This document shows positions 1-11,161 of a stretch of DNA of 64,000 nt, piece by piece. The DNA is from Moorella mulderi DSM 14980. GTDB lineage: Bacteria > Bacillota > DSM-521 > Neomoorellales > Neomoorellaceae. The notes below the pieces were generated by a model that had not been told where the DNA came from, ran no database searches, and saw only the letters and a list, made by a program, of their open reading frames with translations. Numbering within the stretch: position 1 is the first letter of the stretch; the number at the start of each line of letters is the position of its first letter. The position numbers and the translations under genes were made by a program. The stretch covers positions 372,001-436,000 of the forward strand of contig NZ_LTBC01000001.1 of the NCBI RefSeq assembly GCF_001594015.1, given 5' to 3'.

Positions 1-259
1 GGCTTTTTTGAAAGCCTTTGGTGACGCCCTCAACCATATTCTGCAGCAGGGCCCGGGAAAGGCCATGCAGGGCGCGGTGGGGCTTGGCATCCGAAGGCCG
101 GCTGACCTCCAATACATCCCCTTCCCGGGTAATGGTAATTTCGGCCGGGAACTGGCGGGTAAGTTTTCCCCTGGGCCCCTTTACCGTTACCGTATTACCG
201 TCGATGCTTACTTCTACCCCTGCCGGTACTTGTACCGGCTTTCTGCCTATACGTGACAC
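1..259 (-). CDS. rplF: 50S ribosomal protein L6 (N-terminal part, cut by window edge)
   Basis: The reading frame starts at a GTG (MSRIGRKPV...) behind a GGAGGTGTTCAG ribosome binding site and runs off the left edge, so only the first 86 codons are present. The opening MSRIGxxPV and the later [18 protein letters not shown] stretch are typical of L6. L6 binds 23S rRNA near the sarcin-ricin loop on the large subunit. It follows rpsH by 17 bases in the spc-type part of the ribosomal protein cluster. Confidence 0.95.
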   Translation of the reverse strand, partial: MSRIGRKPVQVPAGVEVSIDGNTVTVKGPRGKLTRQFPAEITITREGDVLEVSRPSDAKPHRALHGLSRALLQNMVEGVTKGFQKS

Positions 260-276
260 CTGAACACCTCCCAGCC

Positions 277-672
277 TTACCAGATATAACAGATAACTTC
301 GCCGCCGACGCCTTCCCGGCGGGCCTGTTTATCCGTGAGTATCCCTTTGCTGGTAGAGATTACAGCCACCCCCAGGCCCCCCAGGACTTTGGGAATTTCT
401 CCCTTCCTGGCATAGATCCTGAGTCCCGGGCGGCTGATCCGCTTTATGCCCGTAATAACCTTTTCCTTGTTGGGACCATACTTGAGATAGAGTCTTAAGA
501 TACCTTGCTTGCCGTCTTCGATATACTCGTAGTTCTTGATATAGCCTTCGTTCTTCAAGATTTCAGCTATCGCCCGCTTCATTTTGGAAGCCGGTACTTC
601 CACCTTCTCCTGGTAGACCATGTTGGCGTTACGAATGCGGGTCAGGAAATCAGCAATGGGATCGGTCATCAC
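277..672 (-). CDS. rpsH: 30S ribosomal protein S8
   Basis: This 131-residue protein opens [17 protein letters not shown], the S8 signature, and has the usual family length. It binds the central domain of 16S rRNA and in many bacteria also represses the spc operon. The frame begins GTG-ATG. A GGGGG ribosome binding site lies 9 bases before the GTG, which I take as the start, although the ATG one codon later is possible. It lies between rpsN and rplF. Confidence 0.97.
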   Translation of the reverse strand: MMTDPIADFLTRIRNANMVYQEKVEVPASKMKRAIAEILKNEGYIKNYEYIEDGKQGILRLYLKYGPNKEKVITGIKRISRPGLRIYARKGEIPKVLGGLGVAVISTSKGILTDKQARREGVGGEVICYIW

Positions 673-704
673 CTTGAACTACCCCCTTCCTTCTCGTCCC
701 GCCC

Positions 705-890
705 TTACCAGCTGGCTTTAACTATACCAGGAAGCTCTCCCCTGTAGGCCAGCTCGCGGAAACAAATGCGGCACAGGCCAAACTTCCGCATGTAAGCATG
801 GGGACGGCCACAGCGCAGGCAACGGTTATATGCGCGTACCTTAAACTTCTGGGGACGTGCTTGTTTGACTCGTAAAGATTTCTTGGCCAT
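705..890 (-). CDS. rpsN: 30S ribosomal protein S14, zinc-binding type
   Basis: This 61-residue protein starts [10 protein letters not shown]. The upstream in-frame MIRRKS extension is ignored because the GGAGG site sits just before the inner ATG. It has two CxxC pairs (CLRC and CRIC), so it is the short zinc-ribbon form of S14 common in Firmicutes and thermophiles. It takes part in assembly of the 30S head and sits between rplE and rpsH as usual for the spc operon. Confidence 0.96.
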   Translation of the reverse strand: MAKKSLRVKQARPQKFKVRAYNRCLRCGRPHAYMRKFGLCRICFRELAYRGELPGIVKASW

Positions 891-904
891 GGATTTCCTC
901 CTTA

Positions 905-1447
905 TCATTGTTCCCGGAACGGCATACCAAAACTGCGCAAGAGTTCCCGGGCTTCCTCATCGCTTTTTGCCGTCGTCACCATGGTTATCTCCAGGCCCCG
1001 GGTTTTGTCGATTTTGTCGTATTCAATCTCCGGGAAAATCAACTGTTCTTTCAGACCCAGGGAGTAGTTACCGCGGCCGTCAAAGGAGTTGGGCGACACT
1101 CCCTGGAAATCCCTGACCCGGGGCAGGGCCACGTTGATCAGGCGGTCCAGAAACTCATACATCCTTTCACCCCGCAGGGTTACCTTGCAGCCGATACTGT
1201 TCCCCTGGCGAAGTTTAAAGGCGGCAATAGATTTTTTGGCCTTGGTAACAATGGGTTTTTGCCCGGTAATGGCCATCAGGTCCTGGACGGCACCCTCAAT
1301 GGCTTTGGGATTCTGTGTAGCCTCGCCCACACCCATGTTTACGACGATTTTTTCCAGTTTGGGGATCTCCATGACATTTTTGTAGCCGAATTTATCCTGC
1401 AAGAGTTTGCGAATCTCTTTAAGATACTTTTCCTTCAGTCTGGCCAC
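905..1447 (-). CDS. rplE: 50S ribosomal protein L5
   Basis: This 180-residue protein has typical L5 stretches, including [11 protein letters not shown] near residue 33 and [18 protein letters not shown] near residues 125-142. L5 binds 5S rRNA and helps dock it in the central protuberance. The start codon is GTG (MARLKEKY), behind GGAGGGCTGGAT. It lies between rplX and rpsN, with 14 bases to the rpsN start. Confidence 0.97.
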   Translation of the reverse strand: MARLKEKYLKEIRKLLQDKFGYKNVMEIPKLEKIVVNMGVGEATQNPKAIEGAVQDLMAITGQKPIVTKAKKSIAAFKLRQGNSIGCKVTLRGERMYEFLDRLINVALPRVRDFQGVSPNSFDGRGNYSLGLKEQLIFPEIEYDKIDKTRGLEITMVTTAKSDEEARELLRSFGMPFREQ

Positions 1448-1470
1448 ATCCAGCCCTCCTTTACCTGGGC

Positions 1471-1797
1471 TTAATCAATTACTTCGCCGCACTTTTTACA
1501 CACCCGGGTCTTGGTCCCGTCGGCCAGGAACTGTTTCCCGATTCTGGTGGGCCGGTTGCACTTACTGCAAAACAGCATGACATTGCTGCTGGCCACCGGG
1601 GCCTCCTTTTCTATAATCCCGCCCTGGGGCATTTTGGGGGTGGGACGGGTGTGCCGTTTGACAATATTTACCCCTTCGACGACAACCCGGCCTTTAGCTC
1701 GATCGACGCTTAAGACTTTACCTTTTTTCCCGGCATCTTTACCGGTAATTACCATGACCAGGTCGCCCTTTTTGACGTGCACCTTGGGTGGGGTCAA
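1471..1797 (-). CDS. rplX: 50S ribosomal protein L24
   Basis: L24 initiates assembly of the large subunit by binding the 5' part of 23S rRNA. The KOW-type core ([19 protein letters not shown]) lies near the N-terminus. I place the start at a TTG ([11 protein letters not shown]) because an AGGAGGTGGC site lies 6 bases upstream; this gives 108 residues. A longer in-frame ATG inside rplN would add 18 unconserved residues. The C-terminal half has CSKC and CKKC pairs, so it probably binds zinc. Confidence 0.94.
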   Translation of the reverse strand: MTPPKVHVKKGDLVMVITGKDAGKKGKVLSVDRAKGRVVVEGVNIVKRHTRPTPKMPQGGIIEKEAPVASSNVMLFCSKCNRPTRIGKQFLADGTKTRVCKKCGEVID

Positions 1798-1831
1798 TTT
1801 AGTGCCACCTCCTGCGCAAAGGTCGCTCTCT

Positions 1832-2200
1832 TTAAAGTACTTCCGGAGCAAGAGAGATGATTTTCATGAAATCTTTGTCGCGTAGTTCCCGGGCTACAGG
1901 CCCGAAGATACGCGTGCCCCGCGGGTTGTTTTGTTCGTTGATGATTACCGCCGCATTTTCATTAAAGCGGATATAGGAACCATCTTCACGTTTTAAAGCC
2001 TTTGTCGTCCGTACCACAACCGCCCGGACGACGTCGCCCTTCTTAACCACGCCCCCTGGCGTTGCCTCTTTAACGGAGGCAATAATCACATCACCCACAC
2101 TGGCATAACGCCTTTTGGAACCGCCGAGGACGCGAATGCACATCAGTTTCCTGGCGCCGGTATTGTCGCCGACTTTGAGGATCGTCTGTTGCTGGATCAT
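1832..2200 (-). CDS. rplN: 50S ribosomal protein L14
   Basis: This 122-residue protein opens [18 protein letters not shown], the L14 signature, and has exactly the usual length. L14 sits at the subunit interface and contacts 16S helix 14. A GGAAGGAGG site lies just upstream of the ATG. It lies between rpsQ and rplX. Confidence 0.98.
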   Translation of the reverse strand: MIQQQTILKVGDNTGARKLMCIRVLGGSKRRYASVGDVIIASVKEATPGGVVKKGDVVRAVVVRTTKALKREDGSYIRFNENAAVIINEQNNPRGTRIFGPVARELRDKDFMKIISLAPEVL

Positions 2201-2229
2201 GCTTTACCTCCTTCCCGGCGGAAATAAGG

Positions 2230-2484
2230 CTATTTGGCTTTCTCCAGGATCTCCACTACCCGCCATCTCTTATCTTTACTTAAGGGACGGGTTTCCATAA
2301 TCTTGACTTTATCACCGATGCGGCATTCGTTTTTTTCATCATGGGCCTTGAATTTCCTGGTTTTGCGGATAATTTTACCAAGTAACGGGTGGCGCACCCG
2401 GTTTTCCACGGCCACCACCACGGTTTTGTCCATTTTATCGCTAACTACATTGCCGATCCGGGTTTTACGGTAGTTTCTTTCCAA
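2230..2484 (-). CDS. rpsQ: 30S ribosomal protein S17
   Basis: This 84-residue primary 16S rRNA-binding protein has the OB-fold pattern of S17: [20 protein letters not shown] near the start and [20 protein letters not shown] in the middle. It starts at a TTG (MERNYRKT) preceded by GGAAGGGGG with 8-base spacing. It follows rpmC in the S10 cluster. Confidence 0.96.
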   Translation of the reverse strand: MERNYRKTRIGNVVSDKMDKTVVVAVENRVRHPLLGKIIRKTRKFKAHDEKNECRIGDKVKIMETRPLSKDKRWRVVEILEKAK

Positions 2485-2517
2485 AGGGCCTGCCCCCTTC
2501 CTGTACCATGATTGTCT

Positions 2518-2721
2518 TTATGCCCGTTCCCGTTGCAGTTCCCGTTCCCGCAAGATTGTCTTGGCCCTGGCGATACTCCGGCGAACTTCCCGCAGGCGCA
2601 TGGGATTATCTATCTGCCCGGTAGCCAGCTGGAAACGCAGGTTAAAAAGTTCCTGCTTCAGCTCGCCTACCTTTTGCAGTAGCTCTTCGGTGGTCAATTC
2701 GCGAATCTCTTTAGCTTTCAT
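2518..2721 (-). CDS. rpmC: 50S ribosomal protein L29
   Basis: This 67-residue helical protein ([18 protein letters not shown]) is typical L29. It sits near the peptide exit and helps form the docking site for trigger factor and SRP. The ATG at 2721 has a GGTGAGGTCA site; four extra in-frame codons upstream are not needed. Its start overlaps the end of rplP by 11 bases, which suggests translational coupling. Confidence 0.96.
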   Translation of the reverse strand: MKAKEIRELTTEELLQKVGELKQELFNLRFQLATGQIDNPMRLREVRRSIARAKTILRERELQRERA

Positions 2722-3145
2722 TGACCTCACCACCCACTTCCGTCCGTTTTACGAACTTGGTTTTAATGGGCAGCTTGTGGGAGGCCAGGCGCATTGCCTC
2801 GCGGGCTACCTCTTCGGTAACTCCGGCCATCTCAAAAAGAATCCGCCCCGGTTTAACAACGGCTACCCAGTACTCCGGTGCCCCCTTACCGCTGCCCATC
2901 CGGGTCTCAGCCGGTTTGGCCGTAATGGGGGTATCAGGAAAGATCTTGATCCACACCTTGCCACCACGCTTAATATAGCGGGTCATGGCAATACGGGCAG
3001 CCTCAATCTGGCGGCTGGTGATCCAGGCCGGTTCCAGGGCCTGCAACCCGTAGTCCCCGAAGTGGATCTCATTCCCCCGGGTAGCCTTACCCCGGGTGCC
3101 TGGCCGGTGCGGTTTGCGGTATTTTACCCTTTTGGGCATTAACAT
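2711..3145 (-). CDS. rplP: 50S ribosomal protein L16
   Basis: This 144-residue protein begins [16 protein letters not shown] and matches L16 in length and N-terminus. L16 organises the A-site tRNA region of the large subunit. Its ATG overlaps the rpsC stop codon (TAATG), so translation is probably coupled. A GGAAGGGGG site lies 9 bases upstream. Confidence 0.98.
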   Translation of the reverse strand: MLMPKRVKYRKPHRPGTRGKATRGNEIHFGDYGLQALEPAWITSRQIEAARIAMTRYIKRGGKVWIKIFPDTPITAKPAETRMGSGKGAPEYWVAVVKPGRILFEMAGVTEEVAREAMRLASHKLPIKTKFVKRTEVGGEVNES

Positions 3146-3804
3146 TATTTACGGCCCCCTTCCTGGACCCTGGCCCGTTCAGGTAATACTTCACCTTTAT
3201 AAATCCATACCTTGACACCTATTTTACCATAGGTGGTATTGGCTTCGGCAAAGCCATAGTCGATATCAGCCCTTAAGGTGTGCAGGGGTACCTTGCCCTC
3301 GCTGTACCACTCGGTGCGGGCGATTTCGGCTCCGGCCAGGCGGCCGCCGCAGGCAATTTTAATGCCTAAAGCCCCCAGGCGCATGGCCCTGCTTACGGCC
3401 TGCTTCATGGCCCGCCGGAAGGCAACCCTTTTTTCCAGCTGGGCGGCAATATTTTCGGCCACCAGCTGGGCATTGAGTTCCGGTTTTTTAATCTCGACGA
3501 TGTTGAGGCTTACCTGTTTACCGGTTAAACGCTCCAGTTCCTTCCGCAGAGCCTCAACTTCGGTACCACCCCGGCCGATGATAACCCCCGGCCTGGCGGT
3601 ATTGATTATCACCTTGACGCGATTGGCTGCCCGTTCAATTTCCACATTGGCAATCCCCGCCTGGTAGAGACGCTTTTTAATGAACTCGCGTATTTTCAGG
3701 TCTTCATGGAGCAAGGTTTTATATTCCTTGCCGGCATACCAGCGGGAGTCCCAATCGCGGATAATCCCAATACGCAATCCCTTGGGGTGAACTTTTTGAC
3801 CCAC
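3145..3804 (-). CDS. rpsC: 30S ribosomal protein S3
   Basis: S3 has a KH domain and lines the mRNA entry channel. I place the start at a GTG giving [11 protein letters not shown], the conserved S3 N-terminus, because AGGAGG lies 10 bases upstream. This gives 219 residues. The KH motif with [17 protein letters not shown] lies near residues 78-95. It is coupled to rplP by a TAATG overlap. Confidence 0.96.
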   Translation of the reverse strand: MGQKVHPKGLRIGIIRDWDSRWYAGKEYKTLLHEDLKIREFIKKRLYQAGIANVEIERAANRVKVIINTARPGVIIGRGGTEVEALRKELERLTGKQVSLNIVEIKKPELNAQLVAENIAAQLEKRVAFRRAMKQAVSRAMRLGALGIKIACGGRLAGAEIARTEWYSEGKVPLHTLRADIDYGFAEANTTYGKIGVKVWIYKGEVLPERARVQEGGRK

Positions 3805-3808
3805 GAAA

Positions 3809-4147
3809 TCAGTCCTCCTTTTCCCCAACCACCACAGTTATATGGCTGGTGCGTTTCCGCCGGATATTGGCCCGCCCCATGGCCCGCGGCTGGTAGCGTT
3901 TCAGGGTCGGCCCTTCGTCAACATAAGCGCGGGTGACAACCAGTTCGCTGGCATCCAGGTCGTAATTATGCTCGGCATTGGCGACGGCCGATTTTAAAAC
4001 CTTGGCTACGGCCCGGGCCCCCCTTTTGGGCGTGACCATCAGGATAGCCTCTGCCTCCCGCACTCCTTTGCCGCGAATTAAATCAACTACCTGGCGGACG
4101 CGCCGTGGGGAAATCCGGATATATTTAGCTACCGCTTTTGCTTCCAT
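3809..4147 (-). CDS. rplV: 50S ribosomal protein L22
   Basis: This 112-residue protein has the L22 pattern ([21 protein letters not shown] at the start, and [17 protein letters not shown] at the end, which forms the exit-tunnel hairpin). Mutations in that hairpin give macrolide resistance in other bacteria. It lies between rpsS and rpsC. Confidence 0.97.
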   Translation of the reverse strand: MEAKAVAKYIRISPRRVRQVVDLIRGKGVREAEAILMVTPKRGARAVAKVLKSAVANAEHNYDLDASELVVTRAYVDEGPTLKRYQPRAMGRANIRRKRTSHITVVVGEKED

Positions 4148-4159
4148 CCTGTTTACCCC

Positions 4160-4444
4160 CTACTTCAGCGCTGTGGAACGCTCCGTGTGGGCGCCGTGCC
4201 CCCGGAAGATACGGGTGGGAGCAAATTCGCCCAGCTTGTGACCGACCATATCTTCGGTAATATAAATTGGCACGTGCTTACGGCCGTCATGGACGGCAAT
4301 GGTATGGCCCACCATCTCCGGAAAGATAGTTGAGCGGCGGGACCAGGTTTTAATCACCCGTTTAGTGCCCTTCTCGTTCATTTCAATAATTTTCTTGAGC
4401 AGCTTTCCATCACAATATGGCCCTTTTTTCAGGGAGCGGCCCAT
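4160..4444 (-). CDS. rpsS: 30S ribosomal protein S19
   Basis: This 94-residue head protein of the small subunit begins [18 protein letters not shown] and carries [16 protein letters not shown] near the C-terminus, both diagnostic for S19. S19 partners S13 at the intersubunit bridge. It follows rplB by about 24 bases with a good AAGGAGG site. Confidence 0.98.
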   Translation of the reverse strand: MGRSLKKGPYCDGKLLKKIIEMNEKGTKRVIKTWSRRSTIFPEMVGHTIAVHDGRKHVPIYITEDMVGHKLGEFAPTRIFRGHGAHTERSTALK

Positions 4445-4468
4445 AAAAAGGAACCTCCTTCCACCCCT

Positions 4469-5299
4469 TTATTTGTTCCGGCGCTTGACAATGAGTTTAT
4501 CGCTGGGCTTCCTCTTTTTACGTGTTTTAACGCCCAGGGCTGGTTTACCCCACGGTGTTAGCGGGTGCTTGCGGCCTACCGGAGCTTTTCCTTCGCCGCC
4601 ACCATGGGGGTGATCCACCGGGTTCATGACCACACCGCGCACCGTTGGCCGGATGCCCAGCCAGCGACTGCGCCCGGCTTTACCAAGGGTGATGTTTTCC
4701 CAGTCCAGGTTGCCCACCTGGCCAATAGTAGCCCGGCATTCTTCCTGCACCTTGCGCAATTCGCCGGAAGGCAGGCGCAGGAGGGCATAACCGTTTTCTT
4801 TGGCCATTAGCTGGGCACTGGCCCCGGCCGCCCGGACCATCTGGCCACCCTTGCCGGGTTTAAGCTCGATGTTGTGGACCATGGTGCCAACCGGTATCTC
4901 GCTTAAAGGTAGCGCGTTACCGGTTTTTATATCAGCCCCGGGACCGCTGATGATCCTATCGCCAACCTGCAGGTTTTCCGGGGCCAGGATATAGCGCTTT
5001 TCCCCATCGGCATAATTAATCAGGGCGATATTGGCCGAACGGTTGGGATCGTACTCAATGGTTGCCACGCGGCCGGGAATGCCGTCTTTATCACGTTTGA
5101 AATCGATTATCCGGTACAGGCGCTTATGTCCCCCGCCCCGGTGCCGGACGGTGAGCCGTCCCTGGTTATTGCGCCCCCCGGTTTTCTTTAAAGGAGCCAG
5201 CAGGGGTTTGTAGGGTTCCGTTGCCGTAATCTCGGCAAAGGAAGATACCGTCATCTGCCGCCGGCCGGGAGACGTGGGTTTAAACTTCTTAATGGCCAT
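4469..5299 (-). CDS. rplB: 50S ribosomal protein L2
   Basis: This 276-residue protein has the L2 hallmarks: [15 protein letters not shown] at the start and the [20 protein letters not shown] loop around residues 225-244, which lies near the peptidyl transferase centre. L2 is required for subunit association and peptidyl transfer. It lies between rplW and rpsS. Confidence 0.98.
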   Translation of the reverse strand: MAIKKFKPTSPGRRQMTVSSFAEITATEPYKPLLAPLKKTGGRNNQGRLTVRHRGGGHKRLYRIIDFKRDKDGIPGRVATIEYDPNRSANIALINYADGEKRYILAPENLQVGDRIISGPGADIKTGNALPLSEIPVGTMVHNIELKPGKGGQMVRAAGASAQLMAKENGYALLRLPSGELRKVQEECRATIGQVGNLDWENITLGKAGRSRWLGIRPTVRGVVMNPVDHPHGGGEGKAPVGRKHPLTPWGKPALGVKTRKKRKPSDKLIVKRRNK

Positions 5300-5323
5300 C
5301 TTACTTCTCCCCTTAATTTTAAG

Positions 5324-5614
5324 CTACTCCAGCCCTTCAAAGACCTTGATTTTATCGCCGGGTCTCAGGGTGACAATGGCTTTTTTCCGGTCTGGTTGCC
5401 GTCCCTGGAAACGACCTACCCGGCGCATTTTACCGCGGTCCATGAGGGTATTGACCTGCAAAACTTTGACGTTGAAGAGTTTCTCGATGGCATGCTTGAT
5501 TTCAATCTTATTGGCCCCGGGATCAACTAAAAAAGTATATTTATTTTCCGCCATCAGGCCGGTGGATTTTTCCGTTACCAGGGGTTGAATGATAATTTCT
5601 TCGGGAGCCCGCAT
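5324..5614 (-). CDS. rplW: 50S ribosomal protein L23
   Basis: This 96-residue protein opens [17 protein letters not shown] and ends in a basic hairpin region, as in L23. It sits at the tunnel exit and is the main docking point for trigger factor and SRP. Its start codon overlaps the stop of rplD (ORF ends meet at 5614). Confidence 0.97.
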   Translation of the reverse strand: MRAPEEIIIQPLVTEKSTGLMAENKYTFLVDPGANKIEIKHAIEKLFNVKVLQVNTLMDRGKMRRVGRFQGRQPDRKKAIVTLRPGDKIKVFEGLE

Positions 5615-6237
5615 TAAGCCAGCACCTCCTGTACCCGGGCCACGGCGTCTTTGGTAATCACCAGTTTGTCATGGGCCAGGAGATCATAGACGTTTAGCCC
5701 CGCAGAGGTTAAACAAGTTACTCCCGGTAGATTGCGGGCCGATAACTCGACATTGGGATCTTTGCCTGCTGTGACTACCAGGGCTTTATCCTCTACATCC
5801 AGAGCCTTGAGAATAGTGACCATATCCTTCGTCCGGGGTTTAGCCAGCTTTAATTCATCCAGGACAATGATGTTGCCTTCGCGCACTTTGCTCGCCAGGG
5901 CCGAACGTAGAGCTAAACGGCGGACTTTTTTGGGCAGCTTGTAGCCATAATTCCGGGGCTGGGGACCAAAAATTACCGCCCCGCCACGCCACAGGGGTGA
6001 GCGAATACTGCCCGCCCGGGCCCGGCCGGTTCCCTTTTGCCGCCAGGGTTTGCGGCCACCGCCGCTAACTTCGGCCCAACCGCGGGTTGCTGCCGTGCCC
6101 CGGCGCCGGCTGGCCAGCTGCATGACCACAGCCTGGTGGAGAACGGCTTCGTTAACCTCGCCACCAAAGATGCGGTCGTCAAGGTCAATTTCCCCTACTT
6201 GCTGGCCCTGGATATTGTACACGGCTACTCTGGGCAT
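5614..6237 (-). CDS. rplD: 50S ribosomal protein L4
   Basis: This 207-residue protein contains the conserved L4 tunnel loop ([20 protein letters not shown] and [19 protein letters not shown], about residues 45-86). L4 lines the exit tunnel together with L22 and in some bacteria regulates the S10 operon. It lies between rplC and rplW. Confidence 0.97.
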   Translation of the reverse strand: MPRVAVYNIQGQQVGEIDLDDRIFGGEVNEAVLHQAVVMQLASRRRGTAATRGWAEVSGGGRKPWRQKGTGRARAGSIRSPLWRGGAVIFGPQPRNYGYKLPKKVRRLALRSALASKVREGNIIVLDELKLAKPRTKDMVTILKALDVEDKALVVTAGKDPNVELSARNLPGVTCLTSAGLNVYDLLAHDKLVITKDAVARVQEVLA

Positions 6238-6243
6238 TGCCTG

Positions 6244-6873
6244 TTAGCCTCCCTTTACCGAATTCTTAATTACCAGCAGCCCCTGGCGCGGGCCCGGAAC
6301 GGAACCCTTGATCAGCAGGAGATTGCGCTCGGGATCATTCTTGATAACCTCCAGGCCCAGCACGGTAACCCTTTCGGCGCCCATATGCCCGGGCAGGCGG
6401 CGCCCTTTAAAGACCCGGGCCGGTCCTTTGGCCGCCAGGGACCCAGGACGGCGGTGATACTTGGAACCGTGCTCCATGGGGCCACGGTGAAAGCCGTGAC
6501 GTTTAATGCCGCCGGCAAAACCTTTACCTTTGGATATACCTGTAACGTCAACCTTTTCGCCGGGGCTAAAAATATCGGCTTTAATTTCCTGCCCCACTTG
6601 ATAATCCTTAATATCTTCTAACCGGAGTTCCCGGACATAACGGAAAGGGTTTACCCCGGCCTTGCTAAAATGTCCCCGCAAAGGTTTATTGACCTTTTTT
6701 TCTTTGACTGGTTCAAAACCCACCTGTAGGGCTTCATAACCATCGGTAGCTACGGTTTTTTTCTGGATGACGACACAGGGCCCGGCCTGGACTACCGTTA
6801 CCGGAATGGCCCGCCCGGCCTCATCAAAGATCTGGGTCATGCCTATCTTTTTTCCTAAAATACCCTTGCGCAC
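6244..6873 (-). CDS. rplC: 50S ribosomal protein L3
   Basis: This 209-residue protein begins [20 protein letters not shown] and carries the [14 protein letters not shown] motif near residues 118-131, the loop that reaches the peptidyl transferase centre. The start is a GTG preceded by AGGGGG with about 9-base spacing. It follows rpsJ in classical S10 operon order. Confidence 0.98.
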   Translation of the reverse strand: MRKGILGKKIGMTQIFDEAGRAIPVTVVQAGPCVVIQKKTVATDGYEALQVGFEPVKEKKVNKPLRGHFSKAGVNPFRYVRELRLEDIKDYQVGQEIKADIFSPGEKVDVTGISKGKGFAGGIKRHGFHRGPMEHGSKYHRRPGSLAAKGPARVFKGRRLPGHMGAERVTVLGLEVIKNDPERNLLLIKGSVPGPRQGLLVIKNSVKGG

Positions 6874-6886
6874 CTGCTCTTACCCC

Positions 6887-7195
6887 CTACAGCTTGATCT
6901 CAATGTCAACCCCTGCCGGGAGATCCAGGCGCATTAATGCGTCTACCGTCTTGGGCGTTGGCTCGTGAATGTCGATCAAACGCTTGTGGGTCCGCATTTC
7001 AAACTGCTCCCGGGAATCTTTATTAACATGGGGTGAGCGTAAAATCGTAAAGATATTCTTCTCCGTCGGCAGCGGGATAGGTCCGGATACTACCGCCCCG
7101 GTGCGCCTGGCAGTCTCGACAATCTTTTGGGATGACTGGTCTAACAGGCGGTGATCAAAGGCCTTTAAGCGGATGCGGATCTTCTGCCTGGCCAT
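6887..7195 (-). CDS. rpsJ: 30S ribosomal protein S10
   Basis: S10 is a small-subunit head protein that also forms the NusB antitermination complex. The start is set at [18 protein letters not shown] (102 residues, the family length) because GGAGGGCAAATATCCC precedes that ATG. Seven upstream in-frame residues (MKEGKYP) would come from the ribosome binding site itself. A perfect 10-bp hairpin separates it from tuf. Confidence 0.97.
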   Translation of the reverse strand: MARQKIRIRLKAFDHRLLDQSSQKIVETARRTGAVVSGPIPLPTEKNIFTILRSPHVNKDSREQFEMRTHKRLIDIHEPTPKTVDALMRLDLPAGVDIEIKL

Positions 7196-7221
7196 GGGAT
7201 ATTTGCCCTCCTTCATGGCAC

Positions 7222-7246
7222 GGGATCAGGCATAAAGCCTGATCCC
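7222..7246 (-). promoter_or_regulatory. Perfect 10-bp hairpin between tuf (copy 1) and rpsJ
   Basis: The sequence GGGATCAGGC and its exact reverse complement flank a 5-base ATAAA spacer. It lies about 11 bases after the tuf stop and 26 bases before the rpsJ start. No U-run follows on the minus strand, so it is not a standard intrinsic terminator. An mRNA stabiliser, processing site or partial attenuator is possible. Confidence 0.6.
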
Positions 7247-7257
7247 TGGCCTCATAA

Positions 7258-8460
7258 TTACTCGATAATCCCGGTTACGACGCCGGCGCCTACAGTGCGG
7301 CCGCCTTCACGGATGGCAAACCGTAAGCCTTCTTCTATGGCTATGGGGGTAATGAGCTCGATGGTCATGCGGATGTTGTCCCCAGGCATCACCATCTCTA
7401 CCCCTTCCGGCAGTTTGACTACCCCCGTCACGTCCGTCGTCCGGAAGTAGAACTGCGGCCGGTAACCGTTGAAAAAGGGTGTATGCCGCCCGCCTTCTTC
7501 TTTGGTCAGCACGTATACTTCCGCGTTAAATTTGGTGTGGGGTTTGATGGACCCCGGCTTGGCCAGTACCATCCCGCGTTCTACTTCTTTGCGCTCTACT
7601 CCCCTCAGCAGCGTGCCGATGTTGTCCCCGGCTACCGCTTCGTCCAGAATCTTCCTGAACATCTCTACCCCAGTCACTACCGTCTTACGTACCTGGTCCC
7701 TGAGCCCGATAATCTCTACTTCATCCCCTACTTTTACCTTGCCCCGCTCTACCCTGCCGGTTGTCACCGTGCCCCGGCCGGTAATGGTGAACACGTCTTC
7801 GATGGGCATCAGGAAGGGTTTGTCGACGTCCCGTTCCGGGGTCGGAATGTAGCTGTCTACCGCGTCCATCAGTTCCCATACTTTGCTGCACCATTCGCAT
7901 TCCCGCTTGCCGCAGCCGCATTCCATGGCTTTCAGGGCGCTGCCTTTGACAATGGGTATCTCGTCACCCGGGAATTCGTATTCGCTTAACAGTTCCCTCA
8001 CTTCCATCTCTACCAGCTCTAACAGCTCGGGGTCGTCTACCTGGTCCACCTTGTTCATGAATACGACAATGTAGGGCACTCCTACCTGCCGCGCTAAAAG
8101 TATATGTTCCCGCGTCTGGGGCATGGGGCCGTCTGCTGCCGATACTACCAGGATGGCGCCGTCCATCTGGGCCGCACCCGTGATCATGTTCTTCACGTAG
8201 TCGGCGTGGCCCGGGCAGTCGACGTGGGCGTAATGCCGCTTTTCTGTCTCGTACTCGACGTGGGCTGTGGCTATGGTGATGCCCCGTTCCCGCTCTTCCG
8301 GTGCCTTGTCGATCTGGTCGTACGCCGTGGGTACGGCCCCCCCGGCTTTGGCCAGACAGAAGGTGATGGCTGCCGTCAGAGTCGTCTTGCCGTGGTCAAC
8401 GTGACCGATGGTTCCAACGTTGACGTGGGGTTTCTTGCGTTCAAATTTTTGTTTGGCCAT
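7258..8460 (-). CDS. tuf: Elongation factor Tu (copy 1)
   Basis: EF-Tu delivers aminoacyl-tRNA to the ribosome. The 400-residue protein has GHVDHGKT (19-26), DCPGHAD (81-87) and NKVD (136-139) GTPase motifs, followed by the two beta-barrel domains. Its sequence is identical to the second copy at 22489-23691. Near residues 181-191 it carries four cysteines ([11 protein letters not shown]) in the short insertion of the G domain, where E. coli EF-Tu has none. It follows fusA in the str arrangement (rpsL, rpsG, fusA, tuf). Confidence 0.98.
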   Translation of the reverse strand: MAKQKFERKKPHVNVGTIGHVDHGKTTLTAAITFCLAKAGGAVPTAYDQIDKAPEERERGITIATAHVEYETEKRHYAHVDCPGHADYVKNMITGAAQMDGAILVVSAADGPMPQTREHILLARQVGVPYIVVFMNKVDQVDDPELLELVEMEVRELLSEYEFPGDEIPIVKGSALKAMECGCGKRECEWCSKVWELMDAVDSYIPTPERDVDKPFLMPIEDVFTITGRGTVTTGRVERGKVKVGDEVEIIGLRDQVRKTVVTGVEMFRKILDEAVAGDNIGTLLRGVERKEVERGMVLAKPGSIKPHTKFNAEVYVLTKEEGGRHTPFFNGYRPQFYFRTTDVTGVVKLPEGVEMVMPGDNIRMTIELITPIAIEEGLRFAIREGGRTVGAGVVTGIIE

Positions 8461-8502
8461 GGGTGGTTTTGCCTCCTCCGTTATTGAGAAAAATTTTTTT
8501 CC

Positions 8503-10581
8503 CTATGCTCCTTGGCGTTTGCTGATAATCTCGCTGGCGATATTCTGGGGTACCTCTTCATAATGATCAAACTGCATGACGTAGGTACCCCGGCCCTGGG
8601 TCCGGGATCGCAGGTCGGTGGCATAACCGAACATCTCGGCCAGAGGGACAAGGGCGCGGATGACCTGGGCGCCAGACCGGGGCTCCATCCCTTCCACCCG
8701 GCCGCGGCGGGAGTTCAGGTCACCGATAACATCGCCCATATATTCTTCCGGTACCACAACTTCGACCTTCATGACCGGTTCCAGGAGAACCGGCTGGGCC
8801 TTTTTGGCGGCATCCTTGAAGGCCAGGGAACCGGCAATCTTAAAGGCCATTTCCGAAGAGTCGACCTCGTGGTAAGAACCGTCCACCAGGGATACCCGCA
8901 CATCTACTACCGGGTAACCGGCCAGGACACCGTTGGCCATGGCTTCCTGGACGCCGGCGTCGACTGCCGGGACATACTCTTTGGGTACCACCCCGCCGAC
9001 GATCTTATTAACAAACTCATAACCCTTCCCGGGCTCCTGGGGTTCTACTTCAATAATCACGTGGCCGTACTGGCCGCGGCCACCCGTCTGGCGGATAAAC
9101 TTGCCTTCGGCCTTGACCGGCCGGCGAATGGTCTCTTTGTAGGCCACCTGGGGCCGGCCGACTTTGGCACCCACTTTAAACTCCCGCAGCAGGCGATCGA
9201 CGATAATCTCCAGGTGCAGTTCGCCCATGCCGGAGATAATGGTTTGGCCGGTTTCGGGGTCGGTATGCATCTTAAAGGTCGGGTCTTCCTCGGCCAGTTT
9301 CTGGAGGGCCAGGCTCATCTTTTCCTGGTCGGCTTTAGTTTTGGGCTCAATGGCTACGGAAATAACCGGCTCGGGGAATTCCATGGCCTCCAGGACAATG
9401 GGATGCTGCTCGTCGCACAGGGTATCGCCGGTGGTCGTTTCCTTCAAGCCCACCGCTGCCGCTATATCACCGGCGTAGGCCTCTTCAACTTCCTCCCGGT
9501 GGTTAGCGTGCATGCGTAAGATACGGCCGATCCGCTCCCGGCGGCCCTTGGTGGAATTGTAAACATAAGAGCCAGATTTGATGGTCCCGGAATAGACCCG
9601 GAAAAAGGTTAACTTGCCTACGTAAGGATCGGCCATGATTTTAAAGGCCAGAGCGGCAAAGGGCTCGTTATCGCTGGAATGACGCTCATCCTCGGAGCCT
9701 GTTTCCGGGTCAATGCCCTGGATGGCCGGCACGTCAGTGGGCGCGGGTAAGAAATCCACCACCGCATCCAGCAGGGGCTGAACGCCTTTGTTTTTAAAAG
9801 AAGAACCGCAGAGAACCGGTACCATCTTGACGGCAATGGTTGCCTTGCGAATACCGGCCTTGATCTCCTCTTCGGTCAGCTCTTCCCCTTCCAGGTACTT
9901 GAGCATTAATTCTTCATCGCTTTCGGCCACCGCCTCCAGCAACTTCTCCCGGTATTCACGCACCAGGTCTTCCATGTCGGCTGGAACAGGCCCTTCCTCA
10001 ATGGCGGTCCCTAAATCGTCAGTGTAGTAAATGGCCTTCAGCCGGATCAGATCTACCAGGCCGCGGAAATTATCTTCAGCGCCAATGGGTAACTGGATGG
10101 GCACCGGATTGGCTCCCAGGCGGTCGGCAATCATCCTGACGCCCCGGTAAAAATCAGCCCCGACCCGGTCCATTTTATTGATATAGGCAATCCTGGGTAC
10201 GCCGTATTTATCCGCCTGGCGCCAGACGGTTTCCGACTGGGGCTCAACCCCGCCTACAGAACAGAAGACGGCTATGGCCCCATCCAGGACGCGCAAAGAG
10301 CGTTCTACCTCCACGGTAAAATCCACGTGGCCTGGCGTGTCGATAATGTTAATACGATGGTCCCGCCAGAAGCAGGTAGTAGCAGCCGAGGTAATGGTGA
10401 TACCTCGTTCCTGTTCCTGGACCATCCAGTCCATAGTTGCATTGCCCTCATGCACTTCGCCCATACGGTGCACGCGGCCAGTATAGAAAAGTATCCTCTC
10501 GGTGGTAGTAGTCTTACCGGCATCAATATGGGCCATGATACCGATATTCCTCGTTTTTTCCAGTGGGTATTCTCTAGCCAT
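8503..10581 (-). CDS. fusA: Elongation factor G
   Basis: EF-G drives translocation and, with RRF, ribosome recycling. The 692-residue protein has [15 protein letters not shown] (P-loop, residues 17-31), RGITI (switch), DTPGHVDF and NKMD motifs, then the domain II-V regions ending in a [13 protein letters not shown] stretch. The length is normal for bacterial EF-G. It lies between rpsG and tuf. Confidence 0.98.
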   Translation of the reverse strand: MAREYPLEKTRNIGIMAHIDAGKTTTTERILFYTGRVHRMGEVHEGNATMDWMVQEQERGITITSAATTCFWRDHRINIIDTPGHVDFTVEVERSLRVLDGAIAVFCSVGGVEPQSETVWRQADKYGVPRIAYINKMDRVGADFYRGVRMIADRLGANPVPIQLPIGAEDNFRGLVDLIRLKAIYYTDDLGTAIEEGPVPADMEDLVREYREKLLEAVAESDEELMLKYLEGEELTEEEIKAGIRKATIAVKMVPVLCGSSFKNKGVQPLLDAVVDFLPAPTDVPAIQGIDPETGSEDERHSSDNEPFAALAFKIMADPYVGKLTFFRVYSGTIKSGSYVYNSTKGRRERIGRILRMHANHREEVEEAYAGDIAAAVGLKETTTGDTLCDEQHPIVLEAMEFPEPVISVAIEPKTKADQEKMSLALQKLAEEDPTFKMHTDPETGQTIISGMGELHLEIIVDRLLREFKVGAKVGRPQVAYKETIRRPVKAEGKFIRQTGGRGQYGHVIIEVEPQEPGKGYEFVNKIVGGVVPKEYVPAVDAGVQEAMANGVLAGYPVVDVRVSLVDGSYHEVDSSEMAFKIAGSLAFKDAAKKAQPVLLEPVMKVEVVVPEEYMGDVIGDLNSRRGRVEGMEPRSGAQVIRALVPLAEMFGYATDLRSRTQGRGTYVMQFDHYEEVPQNIASEIISKRQGA

Positions 10582-10619
10582 AAAGTTTCATCCCTTCTTG
10601 TAATCAGGTTTCAGGTACC

Positions 10620-10645
10620 GGAGGTCGCTGTGAGGTGAGACCTCC
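10620..10645 (-). promoter_or_regulatory. Hairpin in the rpsG-fusA spacer
   Basis: The 90-base gap between rpsG and fusA contains a perfect 7-bp inverted repeat (GGAGGTC and GACCTCC) with a 12-base loop. Weaker pairing continues outward (AGG with CCT). In enteric bacteria the equivalent gap holds the S7 translational repression site. Whether this hairpin has that role here is inference. Confidence 0.45.
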
Positions 10646-10671
10646 AGTTCCTAGGCCCCTGACCCCCACAC

Positions 10672-11145
<474 letters not shown>

Positions 11146-11161
11146 TTATCCCCCCTTACCA

